NCBI GenBank assembly: GCA_017631325.1
Contig: JAGBTM010000014.1
Location: 1 to 51,107 of the forward strand
DNA: 51,107 nt
From: Clostridia bacterium
Lineage (GTDB): Bacteria; Bacillota; Clostridia; Oscillospirales; CAG-272
Reading direction: 5' to 3'
In this document: piece after piece, positions 24,775-33,825 of the stretch
Layout of the letters: each line of letters starts with the position of its first letter
Numbering within the stretch: position 1 is the first letter of the stretch
Position numbers and translations under genes: made by a program
Notes under the pieces: generated by a model
What the model saw: only the letters and a program-made list of their open reading frames with translations
What the model was told of the DNA's origin: nothing
Database searches by the model: none

Positions 24775-24806
24775 AGGTCGGCAAGCAGCTGCTTGCCGAC
24801 CTTTTC
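24775..24806 (+). terminator. Terminator of pnp
   Basis: Perfect 28-bp palindrome, arms AGGTCGGCAAGCAG and CTGCTTGCCGACCT (24775-24802), followed by TTTT. Confidence 0.92.
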
Positions 24807-24895
24807 GTTTTGCGGTTAAGGATAAGATTTTGTCTCAACAAAGCGTTTTAGTTTTTGCGTTTTTTAACACGGGTAGGGGGTAAATATAGGATTTA

Positions 24896-25867
24896 TCACA
24901 ATTTTCGCCCGAGCGACTCGCGTAGATTTATCGTTACGGGTATCGTTATACTTTCCCTTGATCTGTAATGGCGGTTGTCGATTTTTTTAAAGAGAAGCTC
25001 CACTATTTTGTCGCACACGTCCTCAAAATGCACGTGAAGTGAGGTGAGTGGCACACCCACGTAATTTGCTGCCATAATATCGTCGATGCCAACGAACGAA
25101 ATATCCTCGGGAATTTTGTATCCGCGCTCGGTGGCGTATCTCATAGCGCCAAAGGCTATCTGATCGTACGCGGCAACTATCACGCTCGGAATCCTTCCAC
25201 GCTCTATAAGCTCTCTCATTCCGACCTCACCCGACGCGCCAAATCTTGCATTTGTCGTGACGAAAAATTCTTCTCTCACAGCAAGACCGTGTCTTCTCAT
25301 AGCGCGCTTGAGCCTCTCGAGCTTATACGTAGTCAGTCGCTCGCCTATAAATCCTATATCGTGGTGGCCGTATTCCTTTATAAGCCCTATTAGCTCCAGC
25401 ATTGAGGAGGAAAAATCACTTTTAACGCTATCGGCCTTGAGCTCCTCGTTGCCCCTGCCGATTACAACAAGGGGAATTTCGTCCGTGTTTTTTATCAGCG
25501 CACCCTTTCCGCAGAGGATAACACCGTCAACGCCCATTCTGTGTACGAGGTCTGTAAAAAGACGCTCCTCACGCTCAGCGTTAAATCTCGTGACGGCAAT
25601 GACGGTGTCGCCGCCTCTTTTTTCAATCTCCCTTTCGAGAAGTCCAATCTGTCTTCCGTAGAATTCACTCTCGGACTCCGGGAAAATGAGGGCGATAACA
25701 GGCTTTTCTCTTGGCCCCTTATAGTATTTATTAAAGCTGTCGTTTTCTTTTGCGATGGCAAAAATTTTTTCTCTTGTCTCACAGCTTATATCCTTTGCGC
25801 CGGAGAATGCCTTTGATACCGTAGCCACCGATGTGCCTGAGAGCTCAGCAAGAGTTTTTAAATTCAT
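24896..25867 (-). CDS. LacI family transcriptional regulator
   Basis: 323-residue sugar-responsive repressor. The N-terminal helix-turn-helix is standard (LKTLAELSGTSVATVSKAFSG, residues 3-23, with the hinge-type TREKIFAIAKE after it). The periplasmic-binding-protein-like effector domain follows (PVIALIFPESES from about 56, DGVILCGKG, VIVAAYDQIAFGAMRYATERGYKIPED, VGIDDI). It is divergent from the isomerase-like gene at 26092 with a 21-bp palindrome between the two promoters, so it most likely controls the 26092-29106 genes and itself. The effector is unknown, presumably the sugar or a derivative handled by that locus. Confidence 0.94.
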   Translation of the reverse strand: MNLKTLAELSGTSVATVSKAFSGAKDISCETREKIFAIAKENDSFNKYYKGPREKPVIALIFPESESEFYGRQIGLLEREIEKRGGDTVIAVTRFNAEREERLFTDLVHRMGVDGVILCGKGALIKNTDEIPLVVIGRGNEELKADSVKSDFSSSMLELIGLIKEYGHHDIGFIGERLTTYKLERLKRAMRRHGLAVREEFFVTTNARFGASGEVGMRELIERGRIPSVIVAAYDQIAFGAMRYATERGYKIPEDISFVGIDDIMAANYVGVPLTSLHVHFEDVCDKIVELLFKKIDNRHYRSRESITIPVTINLRESLGRKL

Positions 25868-25897
25868 AAAAACACCTCGAAAGTTTGCTTTTATACC

Positions 25898-25926
25898 ATT
25901 TTATCACGCAAATAGAACTAATTCAA
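25898..25926 (-). promoter_or_regulatory. Promoter of the LacI-type regulator gene
   Basis: Minus strand TTGAAT (25926-25921), 17-bp spacer, TAAAAT (25903-25898). Confidence 0.75.
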
Positions 25927-25940
25927 TACGTTTTTTAAAA

Positions 25941-25961
25941 TTTACGAAAATTTTTCGTAAA
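25941..25961. promoter_or_regulatory. Palindromic operator candidate for the LacI-type regulator
   Basis: Perfect inverted repeat with 10-bp arms TTTACGAAAA and TTTTCGTAAA around one T, midway between the divergent promoters. Confidence 0.65.
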
Positions 25962-25989
25962 AGATTTTAATCCATAACTCTTTTGAGTG

Positions 25990-25998
25990 TGTTATAAT
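25990..25998 (+). promoter_or_regulatory. Extended -10 promoter of the isomerase-like operon
   Basis: TGTTATAAT (TG-n-TATAAT, -10 at 25993-25998) without a good -35; an ACTC/GAGT inverted repeat lies immediately upstream. Confidence 0.55.
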
Positions 25999-26091
25999 AG
26001 ACGTAAAGGTGATTTTAGGTCCGAATTTCAACTAAAATCATCAATTAATGAAGCTATCAATTAAAATTAATTAATAAAAAGGAGAAACGTT

Positions 26092-27438
26092 ATGGTAAAG
26101 GCAGCATTCGTTGGCTTCGGTGAGGTAAACACACCTAAGGAGCTCATTATTAACAAGTGCCGCGCGGCAGAGGAGGGACTTATAGGGGAGGGTATGGAGC
26201 TTATCTCTGTATATCCCATCACCGACGACTACGAGGAGAAGGATATCAAGAAGGCTGTTGAGACGCTCAGAGGCAAGGAGTTCGACACTCTTATTCTCTG
26301 CGTCGCAGGTTGGATACCCACTCACGCGGTTGTAAAGGTTGCAGAGCACTTCCGTGACAAGCCCATGGTTCTCTTTGGACTTTGTGGCTGGATAGAGGGC
26401 GACAGACTCGTCACCACGGCAGACCAGGCGGGAACAAGCGCGCTTCGTAAGACCTTCTACGACCTTGGCTACAATTTCAAATACGTTTATGACATTATAG
26501 GACTTCCCTCGAGAACCAAGAAGGTGTACGATTACGCTCTTGCAGCATCGGCGGCAGCAAAGCTTCGCCACGCAAGATGCGGTATGGCAGGCTACCGCGA
26601 TATGAACCTTTACGGCACTCTTTACGACGGCGGTTCTCTCAAGAGGGTGGTAGGCCCTGAAATCGAGACGTTTGAGATGCTCGAGCTCTTCCAGAGATAC
26701 GAGAAAATCACCGATGCCGAAAAGCAGGCTGTGGTCGACGAGTGTATGTCCAAGTGGCACTTCAAGAAGCCCGCAAACCCTGAGAGCATGAAGCTCGCGG
26801 CAGGCTACTATCTCGCGTGCAAAGAGATTTGCGACGAGCGTGGCTACGAGGCGATATCATTAAAGGACGTTGACGGTATGAAGAAGCTTCTCGGCTTCCC
26901 GCCGGCACCGGTATTTATGCTTCTTTCCGACGAGGCGGGACTTTGCACCGTGCCCGAGAACGACTCTCTAGGCTCCGTAACTCAGCTTATGGTTAAGTAC
27001 CTCACGGGTCAGTGCGCGTTCTATCTTGAGTTCTACGAGTTCTTCACCGACAGAGTTCTCGCAGGCGTTCCCGACTACGTTCCCGCAGAGGTTACCGTGG
27101 ACGGCGTTGAGGTAATGCCCGCCGCATTTGGTGAGCTCTCTGAGGGCATTTTGAACGTAAGCCGTGTTAAGCCCGGCAAGGTTACTCTCTGCCGTCTTAC
27201 CTCTATCGACGGTGAATATTATATGCACATGGTAGTAGGCGACGCTATTGCACCTCGCAAGTGGGAGGAGGCAGGCTGGACTCAGCCCGCACCTCAGCTT
27301 CCGGGACTTGAAATCCTTCTTCCCGACACCGAGGACTTCACCGACAAGGTTATGTGCCAGCACTACGTTGTTTCCTATGGCGATAACAGCGAGAAAATAA
27401 AGAACCTTTGCGATATTCTCGGTATTGAGATTATCTGA
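26092..27438 (+). CDS. L-fucose/L-arabinose isomerase-family protein
   Basis: 448-residue protein of the L-fucose isomerase-like superfamily, which interconverts aldoses and ketoses using a bound metal. The N-terminal Rossmann-like part has LILCVAGWIPTHAVV and PMVLFGLCGW; the C-terminal catalytic region has TVPENDSLGSVTQLMVKYLTG followed by an aromatic/acidic segment (FYLEFYEFF) and EGILNVSRVKPGKVTLCRL. It is shorter than classical FucI (about 590). AAAAGGAG precedes the ATG. It heads a locus with a ceramidase-like protein and sits opposite a LacI-type repressor, supporting catabolism of a specific sugar. Whether the substrate is fucose, arabinose or another sugar cannot be read from the sequence. 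Confidence 0.82.
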   Translation: MVKAAFVGFGEVNTPKELIINKCRAAEEGLIGEGMELISVYPITDDYEEKDIKKAVETLRGKEFDTLILCVAGWIPTHAVVKVAEHFRDKPMVLFGLCGWIEGDRLVTTADQAGTSALRKTFYDLGYNFKYVYDIIGLPSRTKKVYDYALAASAAAKLRHARCGMAGYRDMNLYGTLYDGGSLKRVVGPEIETFEMLELFQRYEKITDAEKQAVVDECMSKWHFKKPANPESMKLAAGYYLACKEICDERGYEAISLKDVDGMKKLLGFPPAPVFMLLSDEAGLCTVPENDSLGSVTQLMVKYLTGQCAFYLEFYEFFTDRVLAGVPDYVPAEVTVDGVEVMPAAFGELSEGILNVSRVKPGKVTLCRLTSIDGEYYMHMVVGDAIAPRKWEEAGWTQPAPQLPGLEILLPDTEDFTDKVMCQHYVVSYGDNSEKIKNLCDILGIEII

Positions 27439-27573
27439 TTTTTCTAAAATCACAGCGCGAAATATTATATAAAAAAACGCACGTCTTCTTAAATGCTTAG
27501 ATATAACAAAACAGCATTTTATAAACGAAAAATATATAAAAAGTAAACTACAATTTACAAAAGGAGCATTAAA

Positions 27574-29106
27574 ATGGGTAAAATACTTATAGGCTGGGAC
27601 GAACAGACTCTCGTTCCCGATAAAAAAGTCAGACTTGCAGGACAGTTCTACGAGCGTATTTCGCAGTACGTTGAGTCCGAGATTACCGTAACCGCTATGG
27701 CTATTGAGGCAGACGGGGACTCGGCTATAATCATTTCTGCCGATATGACGAACATTCCCGATTTTATAATGGAGGGCGTAAGAGAGGAATTTGCTCTTCT
27801 TACCGACGAGATTGACCCCTCGAAGATTATGATACTCGCGACTCATACTCACACCTCGCACACCGTAGCACCATACAAGGAGTTGTCGCATAAATCGCCA
27901 TTCGTTAATGCAAGAGAAATTCTCAAGGAGTTTATGCCGCCCGAGAAGGAATATAAGGCGCTCGTTACAGCAGACGATTCGGTTCTTGATCCTAAGGACG
28001 CGTCCGTGTTCGTCGTAAAGCAGATGGTAAACGCGGCTTACAACGCTTGGAAAAAGAGAAGCGAGGCGTACTACCTGAACGCATTCGGCAGAGCCGCTGT
28101 CGGTATGTGCCGCAGAGTATGCTACAACGACGGCACTGCAGAGATGTGGGGCGATACCAACAGGGGCGACTTCTCGCACCTTGAGGGCGGAAACGACTCG
28201 GGAATCGAGCTTATCTACGTATTTGATAAGGAAAAGAAGCTTGCCGGTGTCGTAGCAAACATTGCTTGTCCCTCGCAGATACTCGAGCAGAGAAGCTTTA
28301 TTTCGGCTGACTTCTGGGGCAGAGCAAAGGCTATTATCCGTGAGAAACTCGGAAGTGAGGTTTATCTTCTTGCGCTTGGAGGCGCAGGCGGTGACCAGTG
28401 TCCCCGCGACCTCATTCGCTGGGTACAGCCCGAAACCCCTATCGACGACCCCAACGTAAACAGACCCTATCCTCTTAAGAGAGTTGCAGACCCATCTATG
28501 TTCGATATTTCGGGCTGTAACAGAGCGGGTAAGAGAATTGCAAACGAGATTATCTCGGTTTACGAGGACCTCTCGGATTTCGGTGAGCTTAAGTGTGAGG
28601 CAAAGTTCGAGCATAAGGTTCTCAATATTGACCTTCCTCTCCGTAAGGTCACCAAGACCGAGTACGAGCACGCCGTTCGCGAGATGGAATACTTCGTTCA
28701 GAAGAACGCAGATAAGCCCGTATTCGACTATTCAGATAACGCAAAAATGCACGTTCACTCGGGTACCGTTGCAAGATACCGTATGCAGCAGATGCAGGAG
28801 ACCTACACAATCGAGTCCCACGTTATGCGCCTTGGTGACGTAGCGTTCACCACCAACCCCTTCGAGCTTTTCCTCGATTACGGTAATAGAATAAAGGCGA
28901 GAAGCTATGCCCGTCAGACCTTTATCGCTCAGCTTTGCTGCGGACAGGGTGGATATCTTCCCACCAAGAAGGCAGAGGAGGGCGGACATTACAGCGCCTA
29001 CGTCAGCAGCGGCAAGGTCGGCCACGAGGGCGGTGATATGTTCGTCAGACGCACCCTCAAGGAAATTAACGAGATGTTCGAGGGCGAGGATATCTACGAG
29101 AAGTAA
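27574..29106 (+). CDS. Neutral ceramidase-like protein, probable sugar-locus enzyme
   Basis: 510-residue protein resembling the neutral/alkaline non-lysosomal ceramidase N-terminal domain: a short N-terminal core (ILIGWDEQTLVPDKKVRLAGQF), DGDSAIIISADMTN, and the metal-site-like ATHTHTSHT near residue 90, then GGAGGDQCPRD around 270 and SHVMRLGDVAFTTNPFELF near 415. Unlike secreted ceramidases it has no signal peptide and no C-terminal beta domain. Its position 135 bp after a sugar isomerase-like gene argues for a carbohydrate substrate rather than ceramide; that is inference. The ATG follows AAAGGAG. It is probably in the LacI-controlled transcript. Confidence 0.72.
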   Translation: MGKILIGWDEQTLVPDKKVRLAGQFYERISQYVESEITVTAMAIEADGDSAIIISADMTNIPDFIMEGVREEFALLTDEIDPSKIMILATHTHTSHTVAPYKELSHKSPFVNAREILKEFMPPEKEYKALVTADDSVLDPKDASVFVVKQMVNAAYNAWKKRSEAYYLNAFGRAAVGMCRRVCYNDGTAEMWGDTNRGDFSHLEGGNDSGIELIYVFDKEKKLAGVVANIACPSQILEQRSFISADFWGRAKAIIREKLGSEVYLLALGGAGGDQCPRDLIRWVQPETPIDDPNVNRPYPLKRVADPSMFDISGCNRAGKRIANEIISVYEDLSDFGELKCEAKFEHKVLNIDLPLRKVTKTEYEHAVREMEYFVQKNADKPVFDYSDNAKMHVHSGTVARYRMQQMQETYTIESHVMRLGDVAFTTNPFELFLDYGNRIKARSYARQTFIAQLCCGQGGYLPTKKAEEGGHYSAYVSSGKVGHEGGDMFVRRTLKEINEMFEGEDIYEK

Positions 29107-29208
29107 TTCACCGCACACGCTTTTCACGTTTATCGGCCTAGCATTGAGTAAAGTTCGGCGCGCCTAGATAAAACGAAACGTTCAATAAAATAATAACGTC
29201 TGTACAGA

Positions 29209-29269
29209 CAGCGGAAAATGAAATATGTGCGATTTTTGTAAACAACACTTTTCATTTTTCGCTGTTTTT
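29209..29269 (+). terminator. Long hairpin with T-run between the ceramidase-like and MFS genes
   Basis: Arms of about 15 bp (29209-29223 with 29250-29264; CAGCG..AAAATGAAA and TTTCATTTTTCGCTG) enclose a 26-nt loop, then TTTTT. A GTCTGTACAGAC palindrome (29198-29209) overlaps its foot. It may terminate the isomerase operon or attenuate read-through to the MFS gene. Confidence 0.65.
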
Positions 29270-29285
29270 GGGGGTAAATCACAAA

Positions 29286-30602
29286 ATGAGCAACACGAAA
29301 AAGGAAATTAAACCCAAAAATAAAGAACGCGACATATACGCACACAGCCGACTGATGTACATAGCAGAGGAAACCTTCTTTTATTTCATATCCCTGCTTG
29401 TGTCGGGTGCGTATCTTGCCAGAGTAACGACGGCCATCGGTGTCTCGGACGGCTTGACGGGTATTCTTTCCTCTTTTATATCTCTCGGTTGCGGCTTTCA
29501 GATTATAGCGGTTTTTCTCTCGCGTCTGCGCCCGGTCAAGCGTTGGGTAAGCGCGCTTTATCTTATAAACAACGTTATGTTTGCCACCGTGTATCTTGTG
29601 CCTGTATTTCCTCTTGATAAGGGAGCGAAAACGGTTATATTCGTCATTTTGTTGCTTTCGGGTCGCATAATCAATAATATTGCCGTAGCACCCAAGACCA
29701 ACTGGTTTATGTCGCTTATAGACGACGGAAAAAGAGGCAGATTTACGGCAACGAAGGAAATGACCTCCCTCCTTTTGGGAATGGTATTCACCTTTGTTAT
29801 GGGCTCGGTGATGGACGCTCTCTTTGAGAGAGGTGAGGACTCCGCGGCATTTGTTGTAGGCGCGATTACTATATTTGCGCTTGCGCTTCTACATCTTTTT
29901 GCGCTTCTTACCTCGCGTGAGAAGCCTGCGCTGGACGGTGAAATCAAGCCGGTAGGCGAGCTTGTCGCCTCCATTATCAAAGACAAGGGACTTTATAAGG
30001 TTATACTTATCTCGGTGCTTTGGAACGTGGCGAACTACGTTGCGCAGCCATTTTACGGAACCTATCAGATTAAGGAGCTTGGCTTCAATATGGTGTGGGT
30101 TTCGGCACTTGCCGCACTGACCTCCATAACAAGAGCTGCGTTTTCAAGACCTCTTGGAAGATATGCAGATAAATTCGGATTTGTCAAAATGCTGAAGATA
30201 TGCTTCTTCTTCGAAATGCTGGCCTTTGCCGTTATGACCTTTACGGTAAGGGAAAACGGAGCGGTGTTCTATGCAATTCACAGCATTTTCTACGCCGTGG
30301 GTATGGCCGGCATTAACAGCGGCTCTATCAACCTTATCTACGATTACGTATCCCCTGAGAAGCGCACGGCAGCTTTGGCTATCAAGAACACTCTTGCGGG
30401 ATTTGCGGGATTTTTTGCGACTATTCTTATCAGCCCCCTCGTCGAGTACGTTCAGCAAAACGGCAACTCCATATTTGGAATTAACGCTTACGCGCAACAG
30501 GTGGTATCGCTTATCGGTGTTCTTGTAACTCTCGGTCTTCTCGTTTATATTCAGATTTTCTTCGGCAAAAAGGGATGCAAAAACCAAACTCCCACCTCAT
30601 AA
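29286..30602 (+). CDS. MFS transporter
   Basis: 438-residue major facilitator superfamily permease with about twelve membrane segments and a polar N-terminus (KKEIKPKNKERD). Recognisable positions include the loop 2-3 basic motif region (FLSRLRPVKRW), a central loop around residue 215 (REKPALDGEIKP), and loop 8-9 SRPLGRYADKFGFVKML, the second-half equivalent of motif A. The ATG at 29286 has GGGGGT about 10 nt upstream. The gene directly follows the isomerase-like and ceramidase-like genes on the same strand and may import their substrate, although a hairpin with a T-run separates them. No substrate can be assigned. Confidence 0.85.
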   Translation: MSNTKKEIKPKNKERDIYAHSRLMYIAEETFFYFISLLVSGAYLARVTTAIGVSDGLTGILSSFISLGCGFQIIAVFLSRLRPVKRWVSALYLINNVMFATVYLVPVFPLDKGAKTVIFVILLLSGRIINNIAVAPKTNWFMSLIDDGKRGRFTATKEMTSLLLGMVFTFVMGSVMDALFERGEDSAAFVVGAITIFALALLHLFALLTSREKPALDGEIKPVGELVASIIKDKGLYKVILISVLWNVANYVAQPFYGTYQIKELGFNMVWVSALAALTSITRAAFSRPLGRYADKFGFVKMLKICFFFEMLAFAVMTFTVRENGAVFYAIHSIFYAVGMAGINSGSINLIYDYVSPEKRTAALAIKNTLAGFAGFFATILISPLVEYVQQNGNSIFGINAYAQQVVSLIGVLVTLGLLVYIQIFFGKKGCKNQTPTS

Positions 30603-30624
30603 AACACAGTTTTTACACCTTAAT

Positions 30625-30653
30625 AAAGGGATAGAGTTCGCTCTGTCCTTTTT
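30625..30653 (+). terminator. Terminator after the MFS gene
   Basis: AAAGGGATAGAG-TTCG-CTCTGTCCTTT stem with one bulge and one mismatch, followed by T5. Confidence 0.85.
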
Positions 30654-30677
30654 ATTTTTAAAATTGGGAAAAAGGTA

Positions 30678-30706
30678 TTGCTTTTTTAACATTCTTTTGG
30701 TATAAT
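30678..30706 (+). promoter_or_regulatory. Promoter of aspS
   Basis: TTGCTT (30678-30683), 17-bp spacer, TATAAT (30701-30706). Confidence 0.8.
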
Positions 30707-30762
30707 GAACTTATCACGCAAAAATAATAGAGAATATAATAAATAAATAGAGGACAAAAAAC

Positions 30763-32055
30763 ATGGAAAGAACCTATATCAAAGATATAACCCCGGGTAT
30801 CCACAGAGTACAGGGCTTCGTCGAGAACTTCCGCAACAAGAGAACTATGGCGTTTATCGTCGTCAAGGACATAACCGGCAAGCTTCAGGTAACGGTAGAG
30901 AAAGAAAAGCACCCTGAAATGATAGAGATGCTCGACAGACTCACTATTCACTCGGTCGTCAGCTTCGAGGGAGAGGTAGTGCTCAGCGAGTACGTCAAAA
31001 TGGGCGGAAAGGAAATGTACCACACCTCAATGAAAATTGAGTCGGTAGCCGAAGCGCTTCCCATCAAGGACGACTCGGACATCGACGTCCGTATGGATTA
31101 CAGATGGATTGACCTTCGTCGCGACAAGAACCGCCTTATGCTCGAGATGCAGACCACCCTTACCGCAGCTATGCGTGAGTTCCTCGTGGAGCGTAATTTT
31201 GTTGAAATTCACACTCCTAAGCTCATCGGTGCGGCGAGCGAGTCAGGCTCGGACGTTTTCGAGGTTAAGTACTTTGATACTAACGCTTACCTTGCTCAGT
31301 CCCCTCAGTTCTATAAGCAGATGGCTATGGCATCGGGTCTTGAGCGCATTTTTGAAACGGGCCCCGTTTTCAGAGCCGAGAAATCCTATACCAGCAAGCA
31401 CGCAACCGAGTTCACGGGCTTTGACCTTGAGTTCTCCTACATCGACTCCTTTGAGGACGTAATGAAGATGGAGGAGGAACTTCTCACCTACGCTCTTACT
31501 AAGGTAAAGGAGAAGCACGGTGATGAAATCGTAGCGCTTTACGGTGAGGAGTACGAGGTAAAGGTGCCCTCGCTTCCTTTCCCGAGAATGAAGCTCGCGG
31601 ACGTTTATAAGGAGCTTGAGGCAAGATACGGATACTCCGTACCCGACGAGCTCAAGGGCGACCTCACTACCGATGCAGAGCGCCTTACTAAACGCCTTTC
31701 CGCTGATATGTTCGGCCACGAGTTCCTCTTTATCACCGATTACGATGCGAGTGAGCGTGCGTTCTATCACATGCGCGACGAGCGTGGAGTGCCTCAGGGC
31801 TACGACCTTATCTGGCGCGGTGTTGAGATTACCACGGGCGCTCAGCGTGAGCACAGATACGACGTGCTTAAATCTCAGGCCGAGGAAAAGGGACTTGCCG
31901 AGGACGTCAAGTTCTATCTTGAGTTCTTTAAGTACGGCTGTCCTCCCCACGGCGGCTTCGGTATCGGCATAGACAGACTTACGATGCTCTTCCTTGGACT
32001 TTCCATCAAGGAAGCCGAGTTCCTCTTCAGAGGCCCGAGCAGACTTACTCCGTAA
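30763..32055 (+). CDS. aspS: Aspartyl-tRNA synthetase, short archaeal-type form
   Basis: Class II synthetase charging tRNA with aspartate. At 430 residues it lacks the large GAD insertion of ordinary bacterial AspRS (about 590) and matches the archaeal/eukaryotic-type form. N-terminal OB-fold anticodon domain (about 1-100: GFVENFRNKRTMAFIVVKD), then the catalytic core with motif 1 region, AQSPQFYKQMAMASGLERIF, motif 2 with VFRAEKS near 201-207 and EFTGFDLEFSYI, and motif 3 GFGIGIDRLTMLFLG near 397. Such enzymes are often non-discriminating and need GatCAB to finish Asn-tRNA, but specificity is not decidable here. No T-box is seen in the leader. Confidence 0.95.
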   Translation: MERTYIKDITPGIHRVQGFVENFRNKRTMAFIVVKDITGKLQVTVEKEKHPEMIEMLDRLTIHSVVSFEGEVVLSEYVKMGGKEMYHTSMKIESVAEALPIKDDSDIDVRMDYRWIDLRRDKNRLMLEMQTTLTAAMREFLVERNFVEIHTPKLIGAASESGSDVFEVKYFDTNAYLAQSPQFYKQMAMASGLERIFETGPVFRAEKSYTSKHATEFTGFDLEFSYIDSFEDVMKMEEELLTYALTKVKEKHGDEIVALYGEEYEVKVPSLPFPRMKLADVYKELEARYGYSVPDELKGDLTTDAERLTKRLSADMFGHEFLFITDYDASERAFYHMRDERGVPQGYDLIWRGVEITTGAQREHRYDVLKSQAEEKGLAEDVKFYLEFFKYGCPPHGGFGIGIDRLTMLFLGLSIKEAEFLFRGPSRLTP

Positions 32056-32073
32056 TTTCAGTTTAATAAAAAC

Positions 32074-32103
32074 GGCGCACTTCCGAATATACGGCGGTGC
32101 GCC
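32074..32103 (+). terminator. Hairpin after aspS, weak terminator
   Basis: GGCGCAC (32074-32080) pairs with GTGCGCC (32097-32103), with an inner CCG/CGG; the following T-run is poor. Confidence 0.5.
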
Positions 32104-32139
32104 TTAAATATAAAGGTACTTCGTAAAGTTGCAACAAAA

Positions 32140-32155
32140 AGATACTAAAGTATCT
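32140..32155. promoter_or_regulatory. Palindrome abutting the second MATE ribosome binding site
   Basis: AGATACTAAAGTATCT, perfect 7-bp arms with a 2-nt centre, ends directly at the AGGGTG that precedes the ATG. It could be an operator or a translational hairpin. Confidence 0.5.
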
Positions 32156-32168
32156 AGGGTGAAATGTT

Positions 32169-33686
32169 ATGAGTGTTTCTACTGGTGAAGAAAAAGAAGT
32201 GGTAGTAAACGAAAGCGAGAGCACGGAAGCTGAGGTGCCTTGTGGGAAAGGCTCGCTCACAGCTGTCGAGAGTGAGGCAAACGTGCAAAAAAGTGCGAAG
32301 CACACACACCACACCTCAAAGCGCAGAAGCTTTCTCGGTGAGGTGGACGTCCTTCACGACTCGATTGGAAAATCTCTTTTAATGATTATTGTCCCGTTGA
32401 TATTGACGCAGATTATGGTACGAATTTACGTTCTGACTGACGTTATCGTGCTCGGCAATTTCGGACAGGGAATTGCTGTTGCGGCAACCGGAACGACAGG
32501 CGCCATCTGGGGACTTATCATGCTGTTTTCGAGCAATATCGCAATGGGTGCCGACATAGTGGTCTCAAGAACCAAGGGAGAGGGAAATCCTGAGAGGATT
32601 CAGAGAGTTATCAGAACGGCCTTCAGCGTTTCCGTAATTCTTTCTCTGCTGACCACTATCCTTGTATTTGTTCTTGCCAGACCTCTTCTTGAGATTACCG
32701 ACTGCCCTGCCGATATTATCGACAACTCTGCGCTATACCTTCAAATTCTCTCGGCATCAATTCCTGCAAACATAACTTTTTCGTTCATGTCGAGCGTTCT
32801 CAGAGCTACCGGAGATATGCGAAGGCTTTTAATTTACAATATGGTTCCGGGTCTTGTCAACGTAGTGCTTAACGTAGTTTTAATACTCGTACTGCCAAAT
32901 CCGGTGGCGGCCGTAGCAATAGCGTCGGTGATTTCGCCGTGGCTAGCTACCGTAGCGCTCTTAATCAGACTTTCAAAGCTTGAATACCCTTACAGATTTA
33001 CTCCAAAGGACGCGGGATTTTCGGGCGATGTCGTGTTTAAAATGTTTAAATACGGTATCCCAACCGCTATATCGGCATCTATCGTGCAGATAGTGTCGGT
33101 TCAGTCACAGTCGGTGCTTAACAGCTTCGGCACGACGGCGATAGCGGGCAACACCGCGGCGGGTGAAATTATCAATTTTGTGACGATGATAATAACGGCC
33201 TTTACAACGGCTTCCGCGATATTTATGGGCCAAAATATAGGCGCAAACAACCGCGAGCGCGTCCTGGCGTTTTATAGGCGCGCACTCCTTGTTTCTTCTT
33301 CGGTCGGTGCGATTATGGCCGCGGTGGCTATAGTTTTCGGCGAGAATATGGTTTCGCTTATAATCCCCGGAGAGTATGAGGCTATTGAGATAGCAGGCCT
33401 CAGGATTTTCTACAGTGTCATTCTTGCCGTGCCTATGGCTATCCGAAGCGTGAACAACGGCTCGCTCCAGGCCTACGGCGCAACGAAGCTTCAGATGGCA
33501 AACTCGCTTATCGGAAACTGCGGCCTTCAGCTTATATGGCTTAATCTTATATTCCCCCTAAATCCCACTATTGAGATGCTATTTATATATACTCCGATAG
33601 CCGTAGCCTTAACTGCTATTTCCTCGTCTGCGATGGTGTATTTTTTCAATAGACGACTTAAACACGGAAAGGTGTTCAAGCTTTAA
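32169..33686 (+). CDS. MATE family efflux transporter with a long polar N-terminus
   Basis: 505-residue MATE exporter, only distantly similar to the one at 16956. The first 60 residues are an acidic, polar cytoplasmic extension (EEKEVVVNESES, KHTHHTSKRR) absent from most MATE proteins. Twelve membrane segments follow, beginning MIIVPLILTQIMVRIYVLTDVIVLGNFG. Second-half features are YGIPTAISASIVQIV, GNTAAGEIINF, MGQNIGANNRERV and SLQAYGATKLQM. The start has a modest ribosome binding site next to a perfect palindrome. It lies 113 bp after aspS; no firm promoter is seen, so it may be read through from aspS. Confidence 0.9.
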   Translation: MSVSTGEEKEVVVNESESTEAEVPCGKGSLTAVESEANVQKSAKHTHHTSKRRSFLGEVDVLHDSIGKSLLMIIVPLILTQIMVRIYVLTDVIVLGNFGQGIAVAATGTTGAIWGLIMLFSSNIAMGADIVVSRTKGEGNPERIQRVIRTAFSVSVILSLLTTILVFVLARPLLEITDCPADIIDNSALYLQILSASIPANITFSFMSSVLRATGDMRRLLIYNMVPGLVNVVLNVVLILVLPNPVAAVAIASVISPWLATVALLIRLSKLEYPYRFTPKDAGFSGDVVFKMFKYGIPTAISASIVQIVSVQSQSVLNSFGTTAIAGNTAAGEIINFVTMIITAFTTASAIFMGQNIGANNRERVLAFYRRALLVSSSVGAIMAAVAIVFGENMVSLIIPGEYEAIEIAGLRIFYSVILAVPMAIRSVNNGSLQAYGATKLQMANSLIGNCGLQLIWLNLIFPLNPTIEMLFIYTPIAVALTAISSSAMVYFFNRRLKHGKVFKL

Positions 33687-33825
33687 TTTTTGTATTAAAT
33701 TGTCGTTTTTGACAACTATAGATTACAAAAATGTACATTAATACCCTTTTTATCAGTTTATAAAACGCAAAATTCATTTCAATATAAGCGCAAAAATGAA
33801 AGTTCAAATACAATACCTCGGTGGC

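Noticed and set aside
26968..28671. 567-codon open frame opposite the isomerase-like and ceramidase-like genes
   Set aside because: Spans two genes and their spacer on the other strand; composition is that of a reverse-complement shadow.
30707..30762. T-box leader for aspS
   Set aside because: The leader is too short and lacks a T-box sequence or terminator.
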